DNA from: Caulobacter sp. CCH9-E1
Lineage (GTDB): Bacteria; Pseudomonadota; Alphaproteobacteria; Caulobacterales; Caulobacteraceae
Assembly (NCBI RefSeq): GCF_001556515.1
Contig: NZ_LSJA01000293.1
Span: forward strand, 1 to 35,395
Direction of reading: 5' to 3'
Length of the DNA stretch: 35,395 nt
The notes under the pieces: generated by a model
Databases searched by the model: none
Told to the model about the DNA's origin: nothing
Seen by the model: only the letters and a program-made list of their open reading frames with translations
In this document: positions 1 to 8,413 of the stretch, piece after piece
Layout: every line of letters starts with the position of its first letter
How positions within the stretch are numbered: the stretch's first letter is position 1
Made by a program: the position numbers and the translations under genes

Positions 1-6
1 CCCCTA

Positions 7-29
7 CCCCTCCCCATCGAGGGGAGGGG
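7..29. repeat. GC-rich inverted repeat after leuD
   Basis: CCCCTCCCC and GGGGAGGGG form a perfect 9-bp stem around the loop ATCGA, 10 bases past the leuD stop. On the minus strand it could slow or end transcription of leuCD, but no U-tract follows. It may also be part of a dispersed intergenic repeat cut by the window edge. Confidence 0.45.
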
Positions 30-38
30 AGAGGAGGC

Positions 39-647
39 TTAGGCCTCCAGCCAGGGCTGGCTGATGGCGCGCTTGCTTTCGAAGACGTCGATGTCGGTCG
101 CGTGCTGCATCGTCTCGCCGATGGCGTCGAGGCCTTTGAGCATCTTCTCCTTGCGGACCGGATCGATCTGGAAGGCGAAGGTCTTGCCCGACGGCGAGAT
201 GACGGTCTGGGCTTCCAGGTCGACGCTGACCATGTGGTTGCCGCCCTTGGCCTCGTCCATCAGGACCGCCAGCTCCTCGGGCTTCACGACCACCGGCAGC
301 AGGCCGTTGTTGAAGCAGTTGTTGAAGAAGATGTCGGCGAAGCTGGTCGAGATCACGCACATGATCCCGTAGTCCATCAGCGCCCAGGGGGCGTGCTCGC
401 GCGAGCTGCCGCAGCCGAAGTTGTCGCCGGCGATCAGGACGCTGGCGCCCTTGTACTCGGGCTTGTTCAGGACGAAGTCGCTGATCTCGTTCCCGTCGGC
501 GTCGAAGCGGAAGTCGTAGAACAGGCCCTTGGCCAGGCCTTCGCGCTCCACGGTCTTCAGGAACTGCTTGGGGATGATCTGGTCGGTGTCGATATTGGCC
601 AGCTCCAGCGGCGCCGCGCGGCCATCGAGGCGGGTGAAGGCCTTCAT
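39..647 (-). CDS. leuD: 3-isopropylmalate dehydratase small subunit
   Basis: This is the small (swivel-domain) subunit of isopropylmalate isomerase. With LeuC it converts 2-isopropylmalate to 3-isopropylmalate in leucine synthesis in the cytoplasm. The 202-residue length is normal for the family. The N-terminus carries the [14 protein letters not shown] stretch, and the substrate-loop region reads [17 protein letters not shown], both diagnostic. The start is fixed by the ATGA overlap with leuC: the leuC TGA lies at 644-646 and the leuD ATG at 645-647. This indicates translational coupling and equal subunit output. In-frame readings further upstream belong to leuC sequence in another frame. 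Confidence 0.97.
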   Translation of the reverse strand: MKAFTRLDGRAAPLELANIDTDQIIPKQFLKTVEREGLAKGLFYDFRFDADGNEISDFVLNKPEYKGASVLIAGDNFGCGSSREHAPWALMDYGIMCVISTSFADIFFNNCFNNGLLPVVVKPEELAVLMDEAKGGNHMVSVDLEAQTVISPSGKTFAFQIDPVRKEKMLKGLDAIGETMQHATDIDVFESKRAISQPWLEA

Positions 648-2083
648 TGGGCGGTCTCCGAGAGCAGGGTCCGAACATCGACGAGGTGGCCAGCGATCGC
701 CGCCGCCGCCGCCATGGCCGGTGAGACCAGGTGGGTGCGGCCCGCGCGGCCCTGGCGGCCCTCGAAGTTGCGGTTGCTGGTCGAGGCGCAGCGCTCGCCC
801 GGCTGCAGCTTGTCGGGGTTCATGGCCAGACACATAGAGCAGCCCGGCTCGCGCCAGTCGAAGCCCGCGGCCTTGAAGATGGCGTCCAGGCCTTCGGCTT
901 CCGCCTGTTCCTTCACCAGGCCCGAGCCCGGCACGACCATCGCCTTGACGTGGGGCGCCACGAGGCGGCCGTGCAGGAAGGCTTCCTGCACCACGGCGGC
1001 GGCGGCGCGCATGTCTTCGATGCGGCTGTTGGTGCACGAGCCGATGAACACGCGGTCGATCTTGGCCTCGGTGATCGGCTGGCCGGCGGTCAGGCCCATG
1101 TAGTCGAGGGCCCGATGCGCGGCGGCGCGCTTGTCGGGCGTGGCGAAGCTTTCCGGATCGGGAACCGTGCCGGTGACCGGAATAACGTCCTCAGGCGAGG
1201 TGCCCCAGGTCACCATCGGGACTAGAGCCGAGCCGTCGATCACGACCGTGCGGTCGAAGACGGCGTCCTCGTCGGTGAAGAAGGTCTTCCAGTGCGACAG
1301 GGCCATGTCCCAGGCCGCGCCCTTCGGCGCCGCCGGCTTGCCCTGGATATACGCGAAGGTCTTCTCGTCCGGCGCCACCAGGCCAGCCTTGGCGCCGCCC
1401 TCGATGGTCAGGTTGCAGAGGGTCATGCGGCCCTCCATCGACAGGCCGCGCACGGCTTCGCCGGCGAACTCGATGACATAACCGGTGCCGCCGGCGGTGC
1501 CGATCTCGCCGATCACCGCCAGGGCGACGTCCTTGCCGGTGACGCCGGGCGCCAGCTGGCCGTCGACGCGGACCAGCATGTTCTTGGCTTTCTTCTGGCG
1601 CAGGGTCTGGGTCGCCAGGACGTGCTCGACCTCGGACGTGCCGATGCCGTGGGCCAGGGCCCCGAAGGCGCCGTGGGTCGAGGTGTGGCTGTCGCCGCAC
1701 ACGATGGTCATGCCCGGTTGGGTGCGGCCCTGCTCGGGGCCCACCACGTGGACGATGCCGTTGCGGATGTCGCCCATCGGGAAGAATTCGATGCCGTTGT
1801 CGGCGACGTTGCGGGCGAGGGTCTTGAGCTGGAGGCGCGCCTCCTCGTCCTTCACCGCGTCCACGCCGAGCGCCTGGCCTTCGGTCGGGATATTGTGGTC
1901 CGCCACGGCGAGCGTGCGGTCGGGACGGCGCACCTTGCGGCCGGCCGCGCGAAGGCCGGCGAAGGCCTGCGGCGTGGTCACCTCGTGGATCAGGTGCAGG
2001 TCGATATAGAGGATCGCCTCGCCGTCGTTTTCGCTGACGACGTGGGCGTCCCAGATCTTGTCGTAAAGGGTTTTACCGGACAT
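644..2083 (-). CDS. leuC: 3-isopropylmalate dehydratase large subunit
   Basis: This is the catalytic, aconitase-family subunit of isopropylmalate isomerase, which partners LeuD. The 479-residue protein has the three iron-sulfur cysteines expected of the family: one in [10 protein letters not shown] near residue 350, and a CSMC pair near 415 and 418. Other family marks are [20 protein letters not shown] and the early [15 protein letters not shown] chose the ATG giving [12 protein letters not shown], the usual N-terminus. The frame stays open upstream to about 2308, but that extension does not look like protein. The leader of about 300 bases before the start holds a promoter candidate and a stem-loop, listed separately. 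Confidence 0.97.
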   Translation of the reverse strand: MSGKTLYDKIWDAHVVSENDGEAILYIDLHLIHEVTTPQAFAGLRAAGRKVRRPDRTLAVADHNIPTEGQALGVDAVKDEEARLQLKTLARNVADNGIEFFPMGDIRNGIVHVVGPEQGRTQPGMTIVCGDSHTSTHGAFGALAHGIGTSEVEHVLATQTLRQKKAKNMLVRVDGQLAPGVTGKDVALAVIGEIGTAGGTGYVIEFAGEAVRGLSMEGRMTLCNLTIEGGAKAGLVAPDEKTFAYIQGKPAAPKGAAWDMALSHWKTFFTDEDAVFDRTVVIDGSALVPMVTWGTSPEDVIPVTGTVPDPESFATPDKRAAAHRALDYMGLTAGQPITEAKIDRVFIGSCTNSRIEDMRAAAAVVQEAFLHGRLVAPHVKAMVVPGSGLVKEQAEAEGLDAIFKAAGFDWREPGCSMCLAMNPDKLQPGERCASTSNRNFEGRQGRAGRTHLVSPAMAAAAAIAGHLVDVRTLLSETAQ

Positions 2084-2183
2084 GGCGGGGATATAGGGCG
2101 GATCGTGCGCCAAAATCCAGTGGGGCCCCGGCATAGCGCCAAATTCTTGCGTTCCGTGGCTGCGGGGCGGCCAGAAACGCAAA

Positions 2184-2217
2184 GGGCGCGCCCGTCTTGC
2201 GACCTGTCGGCGCGCCC
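2184..2217 (-). promoter_or_regulatory. Stem-loop in the leuCD leader
   Basis: GGGCGCGCC (2184-2192) and GGCGCGCCC (2209-2217) form a perfect 9-bp stem with a 16-base loop. In the leuC transcript it is followed by TTTGCGTTT, a weak U-rich tail, about 100 bases before the leuC start. It could be an attenuator or a stability element. No leucine-rich leader peptide was found in front of it, so the role is unproven. Confidence 0.35.
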
Positions 2218-2324
2218 TAGCATCATTTTCAGCCTTCGGGGGCCGATGGGCTCCGCCCGAAGAGGGCCGTCCACTAGAAAGAAGACGGTCTGGAAGCCCG
2301 GGCGACAAGCGCCGGGGGTGAATT

Positions 2325-2353
2325 GATCATCTCACGGAACGAGGGTTTGTCAA
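2325..2353 (-). promoter_or_regulatory. Candidate leuCD promoter
   Basis: On the minus strand TTGACA (2348-2353) is followed after exactly 17 bases by ATGATC (2325-2330). The -35 is a perfect consensus and the -10 is weak. It lies between the LysR gene stop and leuC, so it could drive leuCD through the stem-loop leader. Confidence 0.4.
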
Positions 2354-2384
2354 TCTCGGTGCGAATACACGTAAGCTTGGCCGC

Positions 2385-3350
2385 TTATTCGCTTGTCCGG
2401 GCGAGAGGGGAGGCGCTGGCGGTCTCCAGCGGAGCCATGGCGGCGTACCGCGCGATCAGCGGATCGGCGGCGGCCTGCGCCAGGACCCAGTCCCGGAAGG
2501 CGGCGATCTTGCGCACCCGCGCCCGGTCGCTGGGATAGGCCAGCCAGTAGCCGCCGGCGTAACGGGCCACGACGTCGAACGGCATGACGAGGCGTCCTTC
2601 CGCCAGCTCGCGCGCGAAGAAGATGGGCGAGCCCAATGCCGCGCCTTGATCGGCCAAGGCGCTGGCGACCTCCAGCGTCTGGGCGTCCGAGGTCAGGCGC
2701 GGGGCCAGCCGGTCGGAGATCCCCGTGACGCCAGCGGCGTGAAACCATTCCTCCCATTCCCGCGCCACGCCGACGCGGGGCGCGTCCAGCAGATCCTCGG
2801 GGCGAGAGAGCCCGCCGATCCGCTCCAAAAAGCGGGGCGAGACCAGGGGCGTCTGGACGGCCGGCACAAGGAAATGCGCGGTCATGCCGGCCCATCGCCC
2901 CTGACCGCCGCGCAACGCGACATCAAGGCCCTCGCGCGCCAGGTCGGCGACGCGGCTCGAGGCCTCCAACCGCACGGCGATGCGGGGATGCGCGATCTGG
3001 AACTCGCCCAGGCGCGGCGCCAGCCACTGGCCGCCCAGGCTCTGGACGGTCGTGACGGACAGTACCCCCTCCTCGGTCTCGACGAGGTCCAAGATGGTGG
3101 AGCGCAGCAGCGACAGAGCCTCGGTCGCCGCGCGGGACAGGCGTTCGCCCGCGGGCGTCAGTGTCACCTCGCGCGGCAGGCGGTTGAACAGGGGCTGATC
3201 CAGCCTCTGCTCCAGGGCCTTCACCTGCCAGCTGACGGCGGCCTGGGTCATCCCCAGCTCGCCGGCGGCGCGGGTGAAGCTCTTCAGGCGAGCGGCCGCC
3301 TCGAACACGCGGATCGCGCTGAGGGGCAGGCGGGCGAGGATGTCTGACAT
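2385..3350 (-). CDS. LysR-family regulator (GcvA-like)
   Basis: This 321-residue DNA-binding transcriptional regulator has the usual length of the LysR family. Residues about 8-67 form the winged helix-turn-helix, with family signatures in LSAIRVFEAAARLKSFTRAA, MTQAAVSWQVKALEQ and LFNRLPREVTLTPAGERL. The rest is the periplasmic-binding-protein-like effector domain. The N-terminal wording is closest to the GcvA/AmpR branch. No divergently transcribed target gene lies directly upstream, which is unusual for the family. It is on the same strand as leuCD, 301 bases before leuC, but a role in leucine synthesis is not shown. A small palindrome upstream (3393-3405) may be an autoregulatory site. Confidence 0.9.
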   Translation of the reverse strand: MSDILARLPLSAIRVFEAAARLKSFTRAAGELGMTQAAVSWQVKALEQRLDQPLFNRLPREVTLTPAGERLSRAATEALSLLRSTILDLVETEEGVLSVTTVQSLGGQWLAPRLGEFQIAHPRIAVRLEASSRVADLAREGLDVALRGGQGRWAGMTAHFLVPAVQTPLVSPRFLERIGGLSRPEDLLDAPRVGVAREWEEWFHAAGVTGISDRLAPRLTSDAQTLEVASALADQGAALGSPIFFARELAEGRLVMPFDVVARYAGGYWLAYPSDRARVRKIAAFRDWVLAQAAADPLIARYAAMAPLETASASPLARTSE

Positions 3351-3392
3351 AAGCGGAGCCTATGGATAGCCAAGGAGGCCGCGTTTGTCATC

Positions 3393-3405
3393 CGTTCGCC
3401 GAACG
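3393..3405. promoter_or_regulatory. Palindrome upstream of the LysR gene
   Basis: CGTTCG-C-CGAACG is a perfect 13-base palindrome 43 bases upstream of the regulator's start. LysR proteins often bind dyads in this place, so it may be an autoregulatory operator. The rest of 3351-3598 shows no gene I can support. Confidence 0.25.
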
Positions 3406-3598
3406 ACGAATTTCCAATGCGTTTCAAGCAGAGGAAGACGGCGATGATGGACACCGCCCTCCAGACCCATAAGCAAAGTTCCTTTGGATGGCTGCTAAGC
3501 CTGCAAGTTTTCTGGCGCGCTCTGCGCACGCCGTGCCCGCCTCGCAAGTATCCGCGCCTGCTCGCGCCCCGATGATCTCCCAGGCCGTCAGGCCAAAG

Positions 3599-3628
3599 AA
3601 AAAGGCCCCGGCGTCTCCGCCAGGGCCT
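3599..3628 (-). terminator. Rho-independent terminator after rplS
   Basis: Reading the minus strand, an 11-bp stem begins AGGCCCTGGCG, has the loop GAGA, pairs with CGCCGGGGCCT (one G-T pair), and runs into five Ts. It lies 25 bases past the rplS stop and would end the trmD-rplS transcript. Confidence 0.88.
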
Positions 3629-3652
3629 CGATCTTTCGCGATGCGCTGAAGA

Positions 3653-4045
3653 TTACTCTTCGGTCGCGGCGGCCTTCGGGCCACCGGCGCGCTCGGCGAT
3701 ACGGGCCGACTTACCGCGACGGTCGCGCAGGTAGTACAGCTTGGCGCGACGGACGACGCCGCGACGCTTGACTTCGATGCTTTCGATGCTCGGCGACAGC
3801 AGCGGGAACAGACGCTCCACGCCTTCGCCGAACGAGATCTTACGGACCGTGAAGCTCTCGTGGACGCCAGCGCCTTGACGGGCGATGCAGACGCCTTCGT
3901 AGGCCTGAACGCGCTCGCGCTCGCCTTCCTTGATCTTCACGTTGACGCGCAGGGTGTCGCCGGGACGGAAGTCCGGGATCGCGCGGGCGGCCAGCAGACG
4001 GGCCGATTCTTCTTGCTCGAGCTGAGCGATGATGTTCGCAGCCAT
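3653..4045 (-). CDS. rplS: Ribosomal protein bL19
   Basis: This is a large-subunit ribosomal protein located at the interface with the 30S subunit. The 130-residue length is slightly above the common 115-120 because of an alanine- and lysine-rich tail (ending [10 protein letters not shown]). Family marks are [50 protein letters not shown] and [26 protein letters not shown] strong ribosome binding site, AAGGAGA, lies 7 bases before the ATG. It follows trmD by 18 bases in the usual order and is closed by a clear terminator. Confidence 0.98.
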   Translation of the reverse strand: MAANIIAQLEQEESARLLAARAIPDFRPGDTLRVNVKIKEGERERVQAYEGVCIARQGAGVHESFTVRKISFGEGVERLFPLLSPSIESIEVKRRGVVRRAKLYYLRDRRGKSARIAERAGGPKAAATEE

Positions 4046-4063
4046 GATCTAGTCTCCTTGGGC

Positions 4064-4786
4064 TTACCCGTTTTTCGGGTCGCCTTTTGCCTGTTGATTG
4101 GCGAGGTGGGCTTCCCAGAGATCCGGGCGCCGCTCGCGGGTCGTCTCTTCACGCATACGCTTGCGCCATTGGTCGATCTTCTTGTGATCGCCCGACAGCA
4201 GCACCTCGGGGATGTCGAGCCCTTCGAACGTCCGCGGTCGCGTGTACTGCGGATGCTCGAGGAGGCCGTCCTCGAAGCTTTCTTCCAGCGTGCTCTCGAT
4301 ATTCCCCAGAACCCCCGGGGCAAGTCGAACGCACGCCTCGATCACGACCATCGCCGCCGCTTCGCCACCGGCGAGCACGGCGTCTCCGACCGAGACCTCC
4401 TCGAACCCGCGGGCGTCGAGCACCCGCTGATCCACCCCCTCGAAGCGGCCGCACAGCACCACGATACCCGGCGCCTTGGACCACTCCCGAACACGCGCCT
4501 GGGTCAGGGGCCTGCCCCGGGCGCTCATGTACAAAAGCGGCCGTCCGCCGATGTCCACGCTGTCGAGCGCAGAGGCGATGACGTCCGCTTTGAGCACGGC
4601 TCCCGCGCCGCCACCCGCGGGGGTGTCGTCGAGGAAGCCGCGCTTATCCTTGGAAAAGGCCCGAATGTCCAGCGTTTCCAGACGCCAAAGATCCTGTTCC
4701 TTCCAGGCCGTCCCGATCATCGAGACGCCGAGCGGGCCCGGAAAGGCCTCGGGGAACATGGTCAGGACGGTGGCGGTGAACGGCAT
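4064..4786 (-). CDS. trmD: tRNA (guanine37-N1)-methyltransferase
   Basis: TrmD uses S-adenosylmethionine to methylate G37 next to the anticodon and so prevents +1 frameshifting. The 240-residue SPOUT (trefoil knot) protein shows the expected N-terminal [15 protein letters not shown], the GGGAGAVLK loop, [11 protein letters not shown], and the knot region [15 protein letters not shown]. The C-terminal segment has [16 protein letters not shown]. In most bacteria the operon is rpsP-rimM-trmD-rplS. Here rimM is not directly upstream, and a gene on the opposite strand takes its place. The final codons include a small hairpin (ACCCG, five Ts, CGGGT, 4066-4080) just before the rplS ribosome binding site. 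Confidence 0.97.
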   Translation of the reverse strand: MPFTATVLTMFPEAFPGPLGVSMIGTAWKEQDLWRLETLDIRAFSKDKRGFLDDTPAGGGAGAVLKADVIASALDSVDIGGRPLLYMSARGRPLTQARVREWSKAPGIVVLCGRFEGVDQRVLDARGFEEVSVGDAVLAGGEAAAMVVIEACVRLAPGVLGNIESTLEESFEDGLLEHPQYTRPRTFEGLDIPEVLLSGDHKKIDQWRKRMREETTRERRPDLWEAHLANQQAKGDPKNG

Positions 4787-4902
4787 GGGCGCTGTTTAGC
4801 CGCAGCGAGGCCGAGAGTCGAAGGGCCGCTTATTTACCCAAGGGGTTACCGGCTTGTTCACCAGGGGCGTTCAAGGTTGCGGGATCTCGGTTGGATTGTC
4901 AG

Positions 4903-6480
4903 ATGTCGCGCCTCGCCCGCCTTTTCCGCCGTCTCGGGCGTGATGACCGGGGCGCGATCGCCATACAGTTCGCGCTGTTGGCCATCCCGCTGTCGATCCT
5001 GGTCTTCGCCCTGATCGACCTGGGCCGCATCAGCCTGCAGCGCCACCAGATGCAGGACGCCCTCGACGCGGCGACCCTGATCGCCGCGCGCTCGACGGCG
5101 GTGGCGGACGCCGAGCTGGAAGCCGTCGGCGACCCGGCGTTTCTCGCCGAAGCCGCGGGTTTGAACCTTAGCCTCGCGGCGTCGAACGCCAGCTTCAAGG
5201 CCGGGACGGGCAACCACATTGTCGGGACCGCCACCGCGACGGTGAAGCCGATCATCGCCAACCTGTGGACCACGGACGACTTCAACCTGACCGCGACATC
5301 CGATGTGGTGCGGTCGTCGAAAAGCCTCGAGGTCGCGGTGGTGCTGGACATCACTGGCTCGATGAGCGGCTCGCGCATCACCGACCTGAAGACGGGCGCC
5401 GCCGACCTCGTGGACATCGTGGTCAAGGATCAGCAGTCGCCGTTCTATTCTAAGATCGCCATCGTCCCATACTCGGTGGGGGTCAATGTGGGGACGTATG
5501 CGGACGCCGTGCGCGGCGCCGTCATCGCCCGGAGCATCACCAACGTCAGCAAGGCCAACGCCGCTGTGGTCACGTCGACCGCCCACGGCTTCATCGTCGG
5601 CGACAAGGTGACGATCTCCGGCGTCTCCGGCCCGACCATGCTGAACGGCAACACCTACAGCGTCACGGCGGCGGCCGCGGACAGCTTCACGATCAACGCC
5701 AACACCTCCAATGCGCCGCAATACGTCTCGGGCGGTGTGGCGACGTGCAACACCAGCACCAATCCAGGGTGCCTGAACTTCACCTTCACAAGCGCCAATT
5801 TCACGACCGAGACGCGCAAGCTCAGCACCTGCGTGACGGAGCGGACCGGGACCTATGCCTATACCGACATGGCGCCGAGCATCGCGCCGGTGGGGCGCAA
5901 CTACCCCACCCCCAGCTCGAACCCCTGCCCAGGCGCCACCATCACGCCCCTGTCGAGCGATCGTGCGGCGCTGAAAGCCCAGATCAACGCCTTGTCGATC
6001 GGCGGCTCCACGGCCGGTCAGATTGGGTTCGCCTGGGGCTGGTACATGGTCTCGCCGAATTTCGGCTATCTGTGGCCCAGCGCCACGCAGCGTCCCGCGC
6101 CCTACAACACCAAGGACCTCGTGAAGGTGGTGGTGCTGATGACCGACGGCGCCTTCAACACGCCCTACTGCAAGGGCGTGATCGCCAAGGACGCGGGTTC
6201 GGGCAGCGGCTCGGCCAGCGACCACATCAACTGCAACGCCACCAATGGCGATGCGTTCGCCCAGACCCGCAAGCTTTGCGACGCGATGAAGGACCCGGCG
6301 CTGAAGATGACCATCTTCACCGTGGGCTTCGACGTCGGAAACGACGCCAACGCCGTGAACATGCTGAAGTACTGCGCCACCGACGCCCAGCATGTCTATT
6401 TCCCGGCGACGGGCTCGGAACTGAAGACCGCCTTCAAGTCGATCGCCCAGGAGATCTCGTCGCTGCGGATCGCCAAATAG
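4903..6480 (+). CDS. TadG-like pilus-assembly protein with VWA domain
   Basis: This is a membrane-anchored protein of the TadE/TadG type, linked to Flp/Tad pili or other envelope assemblies. It has 525 residues from the ATG at 4903; a TTG four codons earlier is possible. Residues about 16-40 form the single membrane segment (RGAIAIQFALLAIPLSILVF) with a TadE-like lead. A von Willebrand A domain starts near residue 140, with a metal-site motif DITGSMSG at 149 (Thr replaces the first Ser) and VVVLMTDGAF with Asp 415. Residues about 211-279 look like an inserted module (HGFIVGDKVTISGVSG, then NGNTYSV) between the two halves of the VWA domain. No other tad genes lie nearby. The family is confident, the role is not. 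Confidence 0.85.
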   Translation: MSRLARLFRRLGRDDRGAIAIQFALLAIPLSILVFALIDLGRISLQRHQMQDALDAATLIAARSTAVADAELEAVGDPAFLAEAAGLNLSLAASNASFKAGTGNHIVGTATATVKPIIANLWTTDDFNLTATSDVVRSSKSLEVAVVLDITGSMSGSRITDLKTGAADLVDIVVKDQQSPFYSKIAIVPYSVGVNVGTYADAVRGAVIARSITNVSKANAAVVTSTAHGFIVGDKVTISGVSGPTMLNGNTYSVTAAAADSFTINANTSNAPQYVSGGVATCNTSTNPGCLNFTFTSANFTTETRKLSTCVTERTGTYAYTDMAPSIAPVGRNYPTPSSNPCPGATITPLSSDRAALKAQINALSIGGSTAGQIGFAWGWYMVSPNFGYLWPSATQRPAPYNTKDLVKVVVLMTDGAFNTPYCKGVIAKDAGSGSGSASDHINCNATNGDAFAQTRKLCDAMKDPALKMTIFTVGFDVGNDANAVNMLKYCATDAQHVYFPATGSELKTAFKSIAQEISSLRIAK

Positions 6481-6508
6481 AAAAGGCGGCGACCGGATGG
6501 CCGCCGCC
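6481..6508 (-). terminator. Terminator after the oxygenase gene
   Basis: On the minus strand GGCGGCG and CGCCGCC (plus positions 6502-6508 and 6485-6491) form a 7-bp stem with a 10-base loop, followed by TTTT. It sits between the stops of the convergent TadG-like and oxygenase genes and fits termination of the oxygenase transcript. The plus-strand side lacks a T-run. Confidence 0.7.
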
Positions 6509-6534
6509 CCTGATGTCCTCGGCTCGCCTAGGGC

Positions 6535-7470
6535 CTAGGCCAGCTTGATCTCGCGCAGACGCTGCTGAAGGAACTCGTCGGCGGTGATCGACTCCGGATA
6601 GCGATCCGGGTTCTCGGCCGTGACGCAGTTGGGCAGGGTCTTGATCTCGTAGTCCGAGGCGAAGTGCAGGAAGAACGGCGTCGAATAGCGCGCGAAGCCG
6701 CGGCGCTCCGGCGGCGGATTGACCACGCGGTGCACGGTCGAGGGCAGGACGTGATTGGTCAGGCGCTCGAGCATGTCGCCGATGTTGATCACCAGGCAGC
6801 CGGGCGGCGGGTTGATCGGCAGCCACTGACCGTCGCGATCCAGCACTTCCAGGCCGCCCTCCTCGGCGCCGAGCAGCAGGGTGATGGTGTTGATGTCGCC
6901 GTGGGCGCCGGCGCGCACGCCGGTCGCGTCCAGCGGGATCGGCGGGTAGTGCAGCAGGCGCAGGACGCTGTTGCCGTCCTGGATGGTCGGATAGAAGAAG
7001 TCGCGGTCCAGCTTCAGATAGGCGGCGATCGCCTCCAGCACCTTGCCGCCCATGCCGTCCAGGGCGTTGTAGAGCCAGCTGACGTCGTGCTTGAACGCCG
7101 GGATCTCGGCCGGCCAGACATTGTCGGCCATGTGGGCGCGGAAACGGTGGCCGGGGGGCAGCTCGCGGCCCATGTGCCAGAATTCCTTGAGGTCGTAGTG
7201 GTCGGCGCCCTTGGCGGTCTCGACGCCGAACGGGATATAGCCGCGCGCGCCGCCCTTGACGCCCGCGTACTGCTTCTTGGTCTCGACGGGCAGGGCGAAG
7301 AAGGCCTTGGCCGCGTCGACGGCGGCGTCGATGCGCGCTTGATCCAGGTCATAGTCGGACAGGACCGCGAAACCGTAACGTTCGAAAGACGCGCCGAGCT
7401 CTTGCGAGAAGCGCGTGAAGTCCTTCGCGTACAGCGAGAAGGAGACCGGAGCGATGGCGGAGTTGGACAC
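6535..7470 (-). CDS. Isopenicillin N synthase-like Fe(II)/2-oxoglutarate oxygenase
   Basis: This 311-residue protein belongs to the 2-oxoglutarate and Fe(II)-dependent dioxygenases. The N-terminal DIOX_N-like part contains ERYGFAVLSDYDL. The core has the HxD of the iron site in AGAHGDINTITLLL, the distal His in PSTVHRVVNPP, and the RYSTPFF arginine-serine pair that holds 2-oxoglutarate. The iron triad and co-substrate site therefore look complete. The substrate is unknown, and close relatives are annotated only by family. The start is most likely the GTG at 7470, giving MSNSAIAPVSFSLY, with a weak AAGG upstream. The reading frame stays open for about 240 codons further upstream, but that part does not look like protein. 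A terminator follows. Confidence 0.9.
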   Translation of the reverse strand: MSNSAIAPVSFSLYAKDFTRFSQELGASFERYGFAVLSDYDLDQARIDAAVDAAKAFFALPVETKKQYAGVKGGARGYIPFGVETAKGADHYDLKEFWHMGRELPPGHRFRAHMADNVWPAEIPAFKHDVSWLYNALDGMGGKVLEAIAAYLKLDRDFFYPTIQDGNSVLRLLHYPPIPLDATGVRAGAHGDINTITLLLGAEEGGLEVLDRDGQWLPINPPPGCLVINIGDMLERLTNHVLPSTVHRVVNPPPERRGFARYSTPFFLHFASDYEIKTLPNCVTAENPDRYPESITADEFLQQRLREIKLA

Positions 7471-7600
7471 GTCGACGGGCCTTGGGTCTGCAAGCTTCTG
7501 AATGAGTAAGTTCCTTCTTACTACACCGCGCGGCGACGGACGCGAAGGGCGTTCGTCTCGCCGACGGCGCGGGAGGGGAACTTGACCATAAGTCGGGCGT

Positions 7601-7626
7601 TTGCCCGTCAGACCTTGATCTACAAC
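7601..7626 (+). promoter_or_regulatory. Candidate promoter of the YiaD-like gene
   Basis: TTGCCCG (7601-7607), an 11-base spacer and TCTACAAC (7619-7626) match the Caulobacter housekeeping consensus at 5 of 7 and 7 of 8 bases. Transcription would start near 7633, shortly before the ATG at 7645. Judged by eye only. Confidence 0.4.
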
Positions 7627-7644
7627 AAACGTACGAGGGTTGCG

Positions 7645-8319
7645 ATGACGCGCAAGTTTGCTTTGGCCGCTGTTCTTGTGGGCGCGGGCGCCCTGGCCGC
7701 CTGCACGACCACCGACCCCTATACCGGCATGCCGGTCCGCAACAACACGGGCACGGGCGTGCTGGCCGGAGCGGGCGCCGGCGCGTTGCTCGGCTATCTG
7801 ACCAACACCAACAAGGGCGAGCAGGGGCGCAAGAACGCCCTGATCGGCGCCGGGATCGGCGCCTTGGCCGGCGGCGCCGTCGGCAACTACATGGACCGCC
7901 AGCAGGCCGACTTCCGCCGCAGCCTGGAAGGCTCGGGCGTGATGATCCGCCGCAACGGCGACCAGATCGTGCTGATCATGCCCAGCGACGTGACCTTCGC
8001 CGTCGATCGCTCGGACGTGCAGCCGCAGTTCACGCGGGTGCTGGACGACGTGGCGCGGACCTTGAACGCCTATTCCCAGACCACGATCGACGTGGTCGGC
8101 CACGCCGACTCCAGCGGACCGGACGACTACAATCAGGTTCTTTCGGAGCGCCGGGCCAGCGCCGTGGCCGGCTATCTGACGAACCAAGGACGGGTTCTGC
8201 CGGATCGCGTCTTCGTCGCCGGCATGGGCGAACGCCAGCCGATCGCCGACAATTCCACCGCCGCGGGCCGCGCTCAGAACCGCCGCGTCGAGATCGTGCT
8301 GCGTCCCCTGACCCGTTAA
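7645..8319 (+). CDS. YiaD-like OmpA-family lipoprotein
   Basis: This outer-membrane lipoprotein has a peptidoglycan-binding OmpA C-terminal domain. The 224-residue product starts with a lipoprotein signal ending LAAC (Cys 20). A glycine-rich segment follows at about 35-80 (GVLAGAGAGALLGYL, ALIGAGIGALAGGAVGNYMD), then the OmpA domain from about 105, with VVGHADSSG and NRRVEIVL. This order matches E. coli YiaD closely, including the opening CTTTDPYTG and the MDRQQADFR linker. The ATG at 7645 is preceded by GAGGG at a good distance. A frame extension upstream to 7582 is unlikely because it would bury the signal peptide. It probably links the outer membrane to the cell wall. Confidence 0.93.
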   Translation: MTRKFALAAVLVGAGALAACTTTDPYTGMPVRNNTGTGVLAGAGAGALLGYLTNTNKGEQGRKNALIGAGIGALAGGAVGNYMDRQQADFRRSLEGSGVMIRRNGDQIVLIMPSDVTFAVDRSDVQPQFTRVLDDVARTLNAYSQTTIDVVGHADSSGPDDYNQVLSERRASAVAGYLTNQGRVLPDRVFVAGMGERQPIADNSTAAGRAQNRRVEIVLRPLTR

Positions 8320-8324
8320 GCCTC

Positions 8325-8366
8325 GACCGCTTCGGGGCCCTTACGGGCACGAAGCGGTTGCTTTTC
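8325..8366 (+). terminator. Terminator after the YiaD-like gene
   Basis: ACCGCTTCG (8326-8334) pairs with CGAAGCGGT (8350-8358), an inner GCCC-TTAC-GGGC hairpin caps it, and TGCTTTT follows. It lies 5 bases past the stop and separates this gene from the desaturase. Confidence 0.8.
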
Positions 8367-8413
8367 GCCGCTGTCGTCGCCAAGTCGTCACCTTCGAACA
8401 AAGCGAGGGCGAA

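Noticed and set aside
2084..2308. N-terminal extension of leuC
   Set aside because: The extension lacks similarity to any isomerase start and covers the leader stem-loop. [12 protein letters not shown] is the normal N-terminus.
2274..2330. 18-codon minus-strand ORF as a leucine leader peptide
   Set aside because: It holds one leucine codon only and starts inside the proposed -10, so it cannot sense leucine by ribosome stalling.
4858..6393. 511-codon minus-strand frame opposite the TadG-like gene
   Set aside because: No recognisable motif; histidine- and valine-rich shadow composition. The plus-strand protein has a membrane anchor and VWA motifs.
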